A stretch of 64,000 bases of DNA, taken from positions 62,001 to 126,000 of the forward strand of contig NZ_CP121354.1 of assembly GCF_029674545.1 (NCBI RefSeq), in the 5' to 3' direction. The position numbers and the translations under genes were made by a program. Of the stretch, positions 28,010-36,426 are shown in pieces. The notes beneath the pieces were generated by a model, which had not been told where the DNA came from, made no database searches, and saw nothing but the letters and a program-made list of their open reading frames with translations. Every line of letters begins with the position of its first letter. Position 1 is the first letter of the stretch. Source of the stretch: Mesorhizobium sp. WSM4904 (GTDB taxonomy: Bacteria; Pseudomonadota; Alphaproteobacteria; Rhizobiales; Rhizobiaceae).

Positions 28010-29464
28010 TTGGCCTTATCCGCTTCAAGTCCCGCTCCGCCCGATCCGGCGCTTGTCGCGCTCAATCGCTTCGGGCTCGGCGCGAGACCCGACGACGATC
28101 TCGGCAAGATCGCAGCCGACCCGCGCGGCTATCTCAAGGCGGAGCTCAAGCAGCAGGACATCGCGCTCATCCCGGCCGACGCTTCGAAGAATGCCGGATT
28201 GTTGGACAGCGCCGCCGCGATCCAAGCCAGCATGGCCGCCGCCGCGGAACGCAAGGCGGCGCGGGACGCGAAGGCGGCGCCCGCCATGCAGCCTGCGACC
28301 GACACTGCGAACAACCCGACCGACGCAAAGGAGAAGCCGGTCGCGCCGCCGGTCGAGGCCGATATCTACAGGGATGAAGCCCAAGCCCGTTTCGACAGGG
28401 CGCTCGGTGCCGCACCCGGCTTCGTCGAACGGCTGGTCGGTTTCTGGTCGAACCATTTCTGCATCTCGGTCGCCAAAGGCCAGATCGTGCGGGCCTGCGC
28501 CGGCGCTTTCGAGCGCGAGGCGATCCGGCCCTTCGTGCTCGGCCGCTTCGCCGACATGCTGCTGGCGGTCGAGCATCACCCGGCGATGCTGTTCTATCTC
28601 GACAACCAGCAGTCGATCGGGCCGGATTCCCGCGCCGGCAAAAGGCGCGGCCGCGGCCTCAACGAGAACCTCGCCCGCGAGATCCTGGAACTGCATACGC
28701 TCGGCGTCGGCAGCGGCTATGCCCAAGCCGACGTCACCAGTTTCGCCGGCATGCTGACCGGCTGGACGATGGCGGGACGGAGGGGGCGGCTCGGCGAACC
28801 CGGCACTTTCGTCTTCAACGCCAATGCGCATCAGCCCGGCGAAGCGGTGCTGCTCGGCAAGACCTATCCGGCCGGCGGCATGGGCCAGGCGGAGGCGGCA
28901 CTGAACGACATCGCCCGCCAGCCGGCGACCGCGCGGCACATCGCCACCAAGCTCGCGCGCCACTTCCTCGCCGACGATCCTTCCCCTCAGTCGGTCGCGC
29001 ATCTCGCCGAAGTCTTCACCAAGACGGACGGCGACCTGCGCGCGCTGGCGCTTGCCCTGGTCGATCAGCCCGAAGCCTGGTCGATGCCGCTGACAAAACT
29101 GCGCTCGCCGTTCGACTATGTCGTGGCGGTCCGGCGTGCCATCGGCGCAAGCGCCGGCAACGAACCGCAACGGACGCTTCGCTGGCTAAGGGCGCTGGGC
29201 GAGCCGCTCTGGCAGCCGCCCGGGCCGAACGGCTTTTCCGACCGGACGGACAACTGGGCTTCGGCCGAGGGCCTGAAGACGCGCCTCGACATCGCGTGGC
29301 AAGCCGCGCGACAGGCCGACAACGTCGGCAATCCCGACGCCATGCTTTCCACCCTGATCGGCGCCTCAGCTTCGGCCGAGACGCGAGAAGCGATCGCGCG
29401 CGCCGAATCCAAGCAGCAGGGCCTGGCGCTGCTGCTGATGGCGCCCGAATTCCAAAGAAGATGA
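28010..29464 (+). CDS. DUF1800 family protein
   Basis: The 484-residue protein contains LVALNRFGLGARPDDDLGKI near the start, FWSNHFCISVAKG, LNENLAREILELHTLGVGSG and YAQADVTSFAGMLTGWTMAG, all hallmarks of DUF1800. Such proteins are usually paired with a DUF1501 protein and are thought to act at the cell surface; the biochemistry is unknown. The start was set at a TTG (28010) with GGAG seven bases upstream; an in-frame ATG at 27923 has no good ribosome site and gives an atypical N-terminus. The DUF1501 gene follows after 35 bp. Confidence 0.87.
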   Translation: MALSASSPAPPDPALVALNRFGLGARPDDDLGKIAADPRGYLKAELKQQDIALIPADASKNAGLLDSAAAIQASMAAAAERKAARDAKAAPAMQPATDTANNPTDAKEKPVAPPVEADIYRDEAQARFDRALGAAPGFVERLVGFWSNHFCISVAKGQIVRACAGAFEREAIRPFVLGRFADMLLAVEHHPAMLFYLDNQQSIGPDSRAGKRRGRGLNENLAREILELHTLGVGSGYAQADVTSFAGMLTGWTMAGRRGRLGEPGTFVFNANAHQPGEAVLLGKTYPAGGMGQAEAALNDIARQPATARHIATKLARHFLADDPSPQSVAHLAEVFTKTDGDLRALALALVDQPEAWSMPLTKLRSPFDYVVAVRRAIGASAGNEPQRTLRWLRALGEPLWQPPGPNGFSDRTDNWASAEGLKTRLDIAWQAARQADNVGNPDAMLSTLIGASASAETREAIARAESKQQGLALLLMAPEFQRR

Positions 29465-29499
29465 TTTCAGCGCCGGTGAACAACAATGGAGAAGCGGCC

Positions 29500-30738
29500 A
29501 TGAGCCTTCTATGTGAAACGCCGAATCCATCCCGCCGCGCCGTGCTGATGACCGGCGGCGCGCTGTTTGCCTGGGCCTATCTGCCGCGCTTCGCGCGCGC
29601 CGCCGACAATCGCGATCCGCGCCTGATCGTCATCGTGCTGCGCGGCGCGCTGGACGGCCTGTCGACGGTCGGCCCGGTCGGCGATCCCGACTATGCCGGC
29701 CTGCATGGCGACATCGCGCTCTCGCTTTCAGGCGCCAATCCGGCGCTGCCGCTGGACGGTTTCTTCGCGCTCAATCCGGCGATGCCGGTGTTCGCGCGGC
29801 TGTTCAAGGCAGGCCAGGCGGCGGTGGTGCACGCGGCTGCGACCGGCTATCGCGACCGCTCGCATTTCGACGGCCAGGACGTGCTGGAAAGCGGCCTCCC
29901 CGGCCCCGGCAATGCCACCACCGGCTGGCTCAACCGGGCGCTTGCGAGTCTGCCGGCAGGCGAACGGATAGCGAAAGCTGGCGGGCTAGCTGTCGGGCCG
30001 TCGACGCCGCTGGTGATCCGAGGCTCCGCGCCGGTGCTCGGCTGGGCGCCGCAGGCGTTGCCGACGCCGGGCGATGCGCTGGCCGAGCGCGTGCTCGATG
30101 TCTACAACCACCGCGATCCGGTGCTGGCGGCGGCGCTGCAGAAGGGGCTCGACGCCGACCGGATGGCGCTCGGCGACCAACTCGACGGCAGGACGATGAA
30201 GCCCAAAGGCGGCCTCGACAACGCCGCCGGCATGCGGCAGTCGGCGCAGGGCGCGGCGAAGCTGATGGCGAGCGACGACGGGCCGCGGATCGCAGCGCTC
30301 GCCTTCGACGGCTGGGACACGCATGTCAACGAAGGCGGCGCGACGGGGCGGCTCGCCAATCTGCTCGGCGGCCTCGACGGCGCCTTCGAAGAATTCGAGG
30401 AAGGGCTCGGTGAGCGCTGGAAAGATACGGCGGTCGTCGCCATCACCGAATTCGGCCGCACCGCCCGCATCAACGGCACCGTCGGCACCGATCACGGCAC
30501 CGGCACGGTGGTGCTTCTTGCCGGTGGCGCGATCAAGGGCGGTCGCGTCATCGCCGACTGGCCCGGCCTGAAGCCGGCTCAGCTTTACGAAGGCCGCGAC
30601 CTGGCGCCGACCAGCGACGTGCGCGCGGTGCTGAAGGGCTTGCTTGCGGATCAGGTCGGCCTGTCCGCTGCGGTGCTCGGCGACAGGGTATTTCCGGACT
30701 CGGCGGCGGTGAAGCCTATGCGGGATTTGGTGGTGTGA
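29500..30738 (+). CDS. DUF1501 family Tat-type secreted protein
   Basis: The 412-residue protein starts MSLLCETPNPSRRAVLMTGG, a twin-arginine-like signal (SRRAVLM) cleaved after FARAA. It contains LIVIVLRGALDGLSTVGPVG, ATGYRDRSHFDGQDVLESG and VAITEFGRTARINGTVGTDH, conserved DUF1501 segments related to alkaline-phosphatase-fold enzymes. Substrate unknown. GGAG at 29488 favours ATG 29500 over 29461. It forms a two-gene unit with DUF1800. Confidence 0.88.
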   Translation: MSLLCETPNPSRRAVLMTGGALFAWAYLPRFARAADNRDPRLIVIVLRGALDGLSTVGPVGDPDYAGLHGDIALSLSGANPALPLDGFFALNPAMPVFARLFKAGQAAVVHAAATGYRDRSHFDGQDVLESGLPGPGNATTGWLNRALASLPAGERIAKAGGLAVGPSTPLVIRGSAPVLGWAPQALPTPGDALAERVLDVYNHRDPVLAAALQKGLDADRMALGDQLDGRTMKPKGGLDNAAGMRQSAQGAAKLMASDDGPRIAALAFDGWDTHVNEGGATGRLANLLGGLDGAFEEFEEGLGERWKDTAVVAITEFGRTARINGTVGTDHGTGTVVLLAGGAIKGGRVIADWPGLKPAQLYEGRDLAPTSDVRAVLKGLLADQVGLSAAVLGDRVFPDSAAVKPMRDLVV

Positions 30739-30783
30739 GTTCTGAGTATGCCTGTCAGCGATGAGCTTCGGCGCCCGTCAGTT

Positions 30784-30964
30784 CGTCATCCACGGGCGGA
30801 GCGGGAGCGAAGCGGACGCGGAGACCCGAGGATCCATTCCGTTACCTTAATCGAAGGGGCGCAGCGGAGCAGAATTCTGCATCGGGGCAACGCCTCAACG
30901 TCACGGAATGGATCCTCGGGTCTGCGCCGCGTCGCTTCGCTCCTTGCTTCGCCCGTGGATGACG
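30784..30964. repeat. Intergenic palindromic repeat, family C copy 2
   Basis: The ends CGTCATCCACGGGCG and CGCCCGTGGATGACG are inverted copies, with GAGACCCGAGGATCCATTCC and GGAATGGATCCTCGGGTCTG inside and CAGAATTCTGC at the centre. It follows the DUF1501 gene. Confidence 0.9.
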
Positions 30965-31041
30965 AGGCTGATGGGCTTCGGCCAGTGACGATTGCTGGCA
31001 CGAAGGCCCACCGAATGAACCCCTGCATGGCGAAAACTCGA

Positions 31042-31071
31042 CAAAAGCCCGCGCCGTTTCCGGGCGCGGGC
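31042..31071 (-). terminator. Rho-independent terminator of the leftward GCG-type gene
   Basis: On the minus strand GCCCGCGCC and GGCGCGGGC form a 9-bp stem with a 7-nt loop, followed by TTTTG. It lies 22 bp beyond the stop of the gene at 31093-31356. Confidence 0.85.
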
Positions 31072-31092
31072 GTCCACGCTTTCTGAAAGCGA

Positions 31093-31356
31093 TCAATAGC
31101 TCCAGTAACCTGGGTGCCAGCGATGGTGATACCAGAAGCCGGGGTGCCAATGGCGCACGGGCCGGATGATCACGCGGCGGTTCGGCACACACCTGCCCCA
31201 GCGATTCACATGCCAGCCGGGGCCGCAGCGCCAGCCGACGGTTTCGACCGGCAGCGGCGCAGCACTTGGCTTGGCCATCGGCATCGCCTGTGCGCCGGCG
31301 GCGGACAGCAAAGTGCCCGCCGCCAAAGCGAGCGGTAGAAAATACTTGGTGAGCAT
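31093..31356 (-). CDS. Small secreted GCG/CRPN-type protein, copy 2
   Basis: The 87-residue protein has a signal peptide (MLTKYFLPLALAAGTLLSAA, cleaved near AQAMP). The core VGWRCGPGWHVNRWGRCVPN is nearly the same as in copy 1 at 27623-27907, and the tail is again His/Trp/Tyr-rich (HWHPGFWYHHRWHPGYWSY). Function unknown. It is transcribed away from the PNPOx-like gene, with a clear terminator downstream. Confidence 0.85.
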   Translation of the reverse strand: MLTKYFLPLALAAGTLLSAAGAQAMPMAKPSAAPLPVETVGWRCGPGWHVNRWGRCVPNRRVIIRPVRHWHPGFWYHHRWHPGYWSY

Positions 31357-31582
31357 AAAGTTCGTCTCCGTGATTCACCCCCATCACGGTTGAACGGGGC
31401 GCACGGCCGAATTCCGTCGGAGCGGGGCTGATCACGTCTTTGTTAAAGCCGGGCAACCCGGTGGAGCGCCTTAGCGAGGCCCCAGCACGATCCGATCAGG
31501 CTGCGCCTGCGGTGTAGTTTGATTCACGTCAACGCGAGCAGTTGCAAAGATGTGAAAATATAGCAAACAGGAGATCGTACCG

Positions 31583-32029
31583 ATGATGATCCGCACGCTC
31601 TCTACCTTGGAATGCACGAAATTGCTGATAGCCAATCGCGTCGGCCATCTGGCATGCGCGAAGGATGGGCAACCTTACCTCGTGTGCTTCAACTACGCCT
31701 ATGCCGACAATCACCTCTATGCATTCTCCCTGCCGGGCAAGAAGATCGACTGGATGCGGGCCAATCCTCTGGTGTGCGCCCAGGTCGACGAACACACCCA
31801 GGGGCGCGGCTGGAGAAGCGTGATTGTCGACGGCCGCTATGAGGAATTGCCGGACAAAATCGGCCACCGGGTCCAGCGCGACCATGCATGGGCGGTGCTG
31901 AGCAAGCACACGGACTGGTGGGAGCCTGGCGCACTCAAGCCCGTCATGCCTCCCGTCTCAGACAGCTTGCCGCACATCTTTTACCGGATCCATGTCGAGC
32001 AGGTCTCGGGACGGGAAGCAAGTGAATAG
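31583..32029 (+). CDS. Pyridoxamine 5'-phosphate oxidase-like flavin-binding protein
   Basis: The 148-residue split-barrel protein has NRVGHLACAKDGQPYLVCFN, YAYADNHLYAFSLPGKKIDW and VIVDGRYEELPD, the pattern of the PNPOx-like flavin-nucleotide-binding family. Members bind FMN, F420 or haem and reduce varied substrates; specificity cannot be read here. ACAGGAGATC gives a good ribosome site. A family D repeat begins directly after the stop. Confidence 0.85.
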   Translation: MMIRTLSTLECTKLLIANRVGHLACAKDGQPYLVCFNYAYADNHLYAFSLPGKKIDWMRANPLVCAQVDEHTQGRGWRSVIVDGRYEELPDKIGHRVQRDHAWAVLSKHTDWWEPGALKPVMPPVSDSLPHIFYRIHVEQVSGREASE

Positions 32030-32030
32030 G

Positions 32031-32135
32031 CTAGAGCAATTCCAGGAAAAGTGTGAGCGGTTTTCCGCCCGGAATTGCGTAAAAACAAAGAGTTAGAGCG
32101 GTTCGGCGTTTCCGTGAAACGGTGAACCGCTCTAG
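32031..32135. repeat. Short palindromic repeat, family D copy 3
   Basis: The ends CTAGAGC (32031) and GCTCTAG (to 32135) are inverted. Inside are GCAATTCCAGGAAAAGTGTG, CGGTTTTCCGCCCGGAATTG and GGCGTTTCCGTGAAACGGTG. It is nearly the same as 9902-9996 and sits between convergent genes. Confidence 0.88.
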
Positions 32136-32149
32136 CGACTTTCGGATGC

Positions 32150-33736
32150 TTATGAAGCCGGGCTGTCGGCAAGCGTCGCCACGGTCTTCAGCGCGCCGTC
32201 GAGCATGTCGCCCTTCTCGTCCTTCAGCGCGGCCTCGCGCAACCGCCTGATCCAGTCGGCGGCGTCTTCGCGGCTCTCGAGCATGGGAAGCGCCGAGAGC
32301 ACACGGTCGAATTTCGACTGGGCGCGGGCATGGGTGTCGCTGTAGCCCTTGATCAGCCGGCGGCAGTTCAGGATTTCGGTGGCGAGCGCATAGTTTTCGC
32401 GCGCATGGGCGAGCGCCAGTTCGTACCAGCGTTCCAGATGCTCGACTTCGACCTGGTGGCGCAGCAGGCGGCGGCGCCAGCGGCGCAGGCCGCCGATGAA
32501 CCAGAGCATGGCGAAGCCGGCAAAACTGTCGGTGCGGATATGGCGGCCGCGATTGATGCGGCGGTCGAGGAAGGCTGCGAGCTTGGGACGGTCCTCGATA
32601 TAGCTGCCGAGCCCCACGGGAAGCGTGCCGCAGAACTCCTCGATGCGCGGATGGAAATATTCGGTCACCTGCAGGACCGAACCTTCCTTCACGCCGACCT
32701 CGTTGCGCACGCGGCGGTCGCGGGTCGAGCGGGTCTTGAGGTCGGCGACGCGGATCATGTCGTCATAGCACATGGCATTGGCGAGGTGCTTTGCGGCAGC
32801 GATCGACAGCGCATAGCCGCGCTCCGCTTTGTCCAGCATGACGGCCTTGTCCAGCCGGCCGAGATATTCGCCGCCATAGGCGATGTCCTGGAAGTCGACG
32901 ACCTTCCTCAGGCCGCGCCCGGCCATGTCGCGCACCGGCGCCGGCAGCGCCGCGACGCGGGCAGCAAGCTCCTGCCAGCCCTTCAGCAAGGTTTCGGGAC
33001 CACTGACCCTGGCCGTTGACTTGGCTTCACGAGCGGCCGGCGTCGCCGCTGCCTTGTCCCCGTCCGGCGCGGCCGCGATGCCGCGCGCGCGGTCATAGGC
33101 GGCGGCGAAGGCGGCAAGGCTCGCCTTGACGCCGCGGCCGCCGGCGCCGATCGCCTCCTCGTAGCTTTCGCGCGCAAACGGCAGCGCGTCGGAGCCGGCC
33201 AGCGCGCCAAGCAGGCTGGCCGAAATCATGGTGCCGTTCTCGGCGGCGATCTTTTCCATGTCGAAGGCGATGAAGCGTTTCGCCGCGGTTTGCGCCGTTG
33301 CGTGCACCTTCTCCGACGAGGCGCGGCCGTCGCCCGGCTCGATCTTTTCCGAGACTGCGGCGATGCGGTGCGAGGAGGCGATCAGCGTGGTCCGCTCGGG
33401 CGTGACGAAGCCGCGGATGATCGCGCGGCCGGCTTCCATCAGCTCGGCGGCGATCAATATGTCGACGTCGCCCTGCGAGGGCGACAGCGCGAAGACTGGC
33501 AGCCGGCCGATGTCGCGGGCCATCTCGATGTAATAGATCGTGGCGCCCGTGCGCTGGGCGACGCCGGCCACCGATGTCGACTGCGCGATATAGCCGCTGC
33601 GCTCCGCGACGTCGGTGATCCAATCGGCGAGCACGCCGCCGCCCTGGCCGCCGACCGCGAGCACGGCGAGTTTTATCACCCGCTCGTCATCAGGGGCGCC
33701 CGTCTTCGGGCGCAAGGGTGAAGCCTGCTCAAGCAT
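32150..33736 (-). CDS. Indolepyruvate oxidoreductase subunit beta-type protein (IorB with C-terminal extension)
   Basis: The 528-residue protein has an N-terminal 2-oxoacid:ferredoxin oxidoreductase gamma-type domain (LAVLAVGGQGGGVLADWITD, SVAGVAQRTGATIYYIEMAR, about residues 25-215). A long C-terminal region (about 245-520) of the DUF6537 kind found in aerobic IorB-like proteins follows. With IorA it should decarboxylate an aryl 2-oxoacid and form the aryl-CoA directly, passing electrons to ferredoxin. It overlaps iorA by 8 bp and is last in the leftward arm of the divergon. The substrate in this context may be isatinate rather than indolepyruvate (inference). Confidence 0.87.
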   Translation of the reverse strand: MLEQASPLRPKTGAPDDERVIKLAVLAVGGQGGGVLADWITDVAERSGYIAQSTSVAGVAQRTGATIYYIEMARDIGRLPVFALSPSQGDVDILIAAELMEAGRAIIRGFVTPERTTLIASSHRIAAVSEKIEPGDGRASSEKVHATAQTAAKRFIAFDMEKIAAENGTMISASLLGALAGSDALPFARESYEEAIGAGGRGVKASLAAFAAAYDRARGIAAAPDGDKAAATPAAREAKSTARVSGPETLLKGWQELAARVAALPAPVRDMAGRGLRKVVDFQDIAYGGEYLGRLDKAVMLDKAERGYALSIAAAKHLANAMCYDDMIRVADLKTRSTRDRRVRNEVGVKEGSVLQVTEYFHPRIEEFCGTLPVGLGSYIEDRPKLAAFLDRRINRGRHIRTDSFAGFAMLWFIGGLRRWRRRLLRHQVEVEHLERWYELALAHARENYALATEILNCRRLIKGYSDTHARAQSKFDRVLSALPMLESREDAADWIRRLREAALKDEKGDMLDGALKTVATLADSPAS

Positions 33737-35882
33737 CGGCGAACATCAGGCGGCGGCTCTCGCGGCGGCGCTGCAAAAGGCCGATCGCGGCGCGGCGCGC
33801 GCTTTCCAGGAAACGATCCCAGCGGTTGGGATTGTGCACGATATCGGCGCGGTAGAAGGACGGGCAGAGCACGGCGGCATCCGCCACCTCGCCGCAGTTG
33901 CCGCAGCCGACGCAGTTCTGGTCGATCGAAGCGACAGGATCGTCGCGCAGCGGATCGTCGAGCGTCTTCACCGACAGCGACGGACAGCCTGAGAGCCGCA
34001 TGCAGGCGTGGTCGCCGGTGCAGACGTCCTCGTCGACGCCGAATTTCGGCTTCACCACCCGCTCACCCCCCTTGATCGCCTTGTCGACCAGCGGCTTCTC
34101 GCGGCGCTGGCGGTTGAGCATGCATTCGGAGGAGGCGACGATGACTTTCGGGCCTTTCTCCTCGGTGGTCAGCGCCTCGCGCAGCGCGGCGCGCATCTTG
34201 CCGACATCATAGGTGCGATCGATGTGGCGCAGCCATTTGACGCCCATGCCTTTCACCGCTTCGGTGATCGGATGTTTCGTCGACTTCGTCCGGTTCGAGG
34301 CGCGAGAGGACAGGATGTCCTGGCCGCCGGTGGCGGCGGAGTAAAAATTGTCGACGATGACGATGACGCCGTCATTCTTGTTGAAGACCGCATTGCCGAT
34401 CGAGGACGTCAGCCCGTTGTGCCAGAAGCCGCCGTCGCCGACGAAAGAGATCGAGCGGCGTTTGGCTTCCGGCGAATTGAAGGCGGAAGCCGAGGCCGGG
34501 CCCAGCCCATAGCCCATGGTGGTGGCGCCGAGCTCGAAGGGGGGCATGATCGAGAACAGATGGCAGCCTATGTCGGACGCGATGTGATGCTTGCCGAGCT
34601 CCTGCTCGACCAGTTTTGTCGCGGCAAAGATCGGCCGCTCGGGACAACCGACGCAGAAGCCCGGCGGGCGGCCTGGAACGACGTTGATGAGATCGGCGGT
34701 ATCGATGCCCTCGCCCAGCTTGTTCGGCGCGCGAACCTCGCCCGGCAGCAGATGCGGGGCGTAGGCGCGCAGAAAAGAGCCGATGCCGTCGAGCATCACC
34801 TGTCCGGTATATTCGCCCGCCATCGGCAGATGCTCCTTGCCGACCAGCTTGGTGCCGCGGCCGGCCTTGTGCAGCATCGCCGCGAAAGCCTGCTCGATAT
34901 AGTTGGGCTGGCCTTCCTCGACCACCAGCACCGCCTGCTTGCCCTCGCAGAAGGCGAGGAACTCGTCATCGATGAGCGGATAGACGGCGTTCAAGACATA
35001 AAGCGGCACGTCGGTGTCGCCATAGGTATCGGCAAGGCCGAGCCGCTGCAGCGCGCGGACAACGGAATTGTACATGCCGCCCTGCATGACGATGCCGACC
35101 GAGCCGTGGTCCGATCCGAAGATCTCGTTGATCTTGCACTCGCGAATGAAATCGACCGCCGCCGGCCAGCGTTTCGCGACCTTCTCCTTCTCGTGCAGGA
35201 ACGAAGCTGGCGGCAGCACGATGCGGCCGGTGTCGCGGCGCGGCGCGGCAAGCGCATCGGCCACCGACATTGGCGGGCGCCTGTTGTCCTTGGCGATGAA
35301 GTGACCGTGGACGTGGCAGCAGCGTATGCGCACCTGCAGCATGACCGGCGTGTTCGACGCCTCCGACAGCTCGAAGCCGTCCTCGACCGCCTTGACGATG
35401 GAAGGCAGGTTCGGGCGCGGATCGAGCAGCCAGACCTGGCTCTTCATGGCAAACGCATGGCTGCGCTCCTGCATGATCGAGGAGCCCTCGCCATAGTCCT
35501 CGCCGACGATGATCAGCGCGCCGCCGGTGACGCCGCCGGATGCCAAGTTGGCAAGCGCGTCGGAAGCGACGTTGGTGCCGACCGTCGACTTGAAGGTGGC
35601 CGCACCCCGGATCGGGTAATGCACGGAGGCGGCGAGCATGGCGGTGGCGGTCGCCTCCGAGGCACTCGCCTCGAAATGCACGCCGAGCTCGCCGAGAATG
35701 TCCTGCGCGTCGGCGAGCACGTCCATCAGATGGCTGATCGGCGCGCCCTGGTAGCCGCCGACATAGCCGACGCCGCATTGCAGCAGCGCCTTGGTGATGG
35801 CGAGGATGCCTTCGCCGGCGAATTCCTGGCCGGCGCCGAGCCTCAGCTTTTCGACTTCCTTGGCAAAAGACCGTTCGGCCAT
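33729..35882 (-). CDS. Indolepyruvate:ferredoxin oxidoreductase subunit alpha-type protein (IorA)
   Basis: The 717-residue enzyme starts MAERSFAKEVEKLRLGAGQE after GGAGG. It has a pyrimidine-binding N-terminal domain (VGYVGGYQGAPISHLMDVLA), a TPP domain (FVGDGGFWHNGLTSSIGNAV ... VDNFYSAATGGQD) and a C-terminal ferredoxin domain with CTGDHACMRLSGCPSLSV and CVGCGNCGEVADAAVLCPSF. The family makes acyl-CoA from aryl 2-oxoacids with TPP and Fe-S clusters. An in-frame ATG at 35918 is less likely because it lacks a ribosome site. Gene order with a MarR and an isatin-hydrolase-like cyclase suggests 2-aminophenylglyoxylate as substrate (inference). Confidence 0.9.
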   Translation of the reverse strand: MAERSFAKEVEKLRLGAGQEFAGEGILAITKALLQCGVGYVGGYQGAPISHLMDVLADAQDILGELGVHFEASASEATATAMLAASVHYPIRGAATFKSTVGTNVASDALANLASGGVTGGALIIVGEDYGEGSSIMQERSHAFAMKSQVWLLDPRPNLPSIVKAVEDGFELSEASNTPVMLQVRIRCCHVHGHFIAKDNRRPPMSVADALAAPRRDTGRIVLPPASFLHEKEKVAKRWPAAVDFIRECKINEIFGSDHGSVGIVMQGGMYNSVVRALQRLGLADTYGDTDVPLYVLNAVYPLIDDEFLAFCEGKQAVLVVEEGQPNYIEQAFAAMLHKAGRGTKLVGKEHLPMAGEYTGQVMLDGIGSFLRAYAPHLLPGEVRAPNKLGEGIDTADLINVVPGRPPGFCVGCPERPIFAATKLVEQELGKHHIASDIGCHLFSIMPPFELGATTMGYGLGPASASAFNSPEAKRRSISFVGDGGFWHNGLTSSIGNAVFNKNDGVIVIVDNFYSAATGGQDILSSRASNRTKSTKHPITEAVKGMGVKWLRHIDRTYDVGKMRAALREALTTEEKGPKVIVASSECMLNRQRREKPLVDKAIKGGERVVKPKFGVDEDVCTGDHACMRLSGCPSLSVKTLDDPLRDDPVASIDQNCVGCGNCGEVADAAVLCPSFYRADIVHNPNRWDRFLESARRAAIGLLQRRRESRRLMFADA

Positions 35883-35943
35883 CTCTGCCTCCTTCCGTTG
35901 CCGCCTGCCCGTTGCCATTTGGCGGGCGGCGCGTATGTCAAAC

Positions 35944-36426
35944 TCAGATATCGTGCTTGCGGATGTTCTTCAGCATCTTCTGCAGAATCGTGATCAGCGC
36001 GGCATATTCGGCATCGTCGACACCGTCGAACATGGCCTCGAAGGCGTCGTGCATGGCCGGCCAGGCGCGGGTGAACAGCGCGCGGCCGTCATCGGTCAGG
36101 AACACATGGCGGAAGCGGCTGTCGGTGACGCCCTGCTCGCGCCGCACGAGGCCCTGGCCTTCCAGCGTGTCGAGCGTCCGGCTCAAGGTCGACTGCTCGA
36201 TCACCGTATAGACCGAGAGGTCGTTCACGGTGACGCCGTCGGTCACCGAGAGCACGGCCAGCGTGCGCACCTGCGGAATGGTCAGGCCCTGCTTACGGAA
36301 ATCCTCGCGCAAAGTGGCGTTGTAGCGGCCCATGATGCGGTTCATCAGATAGGGCGCGAATTGCTGCAGGCCGATCTGGCCGAGAGTCGAGATGCGCTGA
36401 CGCTTTTCGGGAAGCTTCTGTTCCAT
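35944..36426 (-). CDS. MarR family transcriptional regulator, copy 1
   Basis: The 160-residue regulator has the winged-helix core TIPQVRTLAVLSVTDGVTVN, DLSVYTVIEQSTLSRTLDTL with LEGQGLVRREQGVTDSRFRH as the wing. MarR proteins commonly release DNA on binding an aromatic ligand or its CoA ester. It starts within the stop of the upstream flavoenzyme gene (shared base 36426) and lies upstream of iorA, so it belongs to the leftward operon. A likely target is the divergent promoter at 39094-39210. Confidence 0.92.
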   Translation of the reverse strand: MEQKLPEKRQRISTLGQIGLQQFAPYLMNRIMGRYNATLREDFRKQGLTIPQVRTLAVLSVTDGVTVNDLSVYTVIEQSTLSRTLDTLEGQGLVRREQGVTDSRFRHVFLTDDGRALFTRAWPAMHDAFEAMFDGVDDAEYAALITILQKMLKNIRKHDI

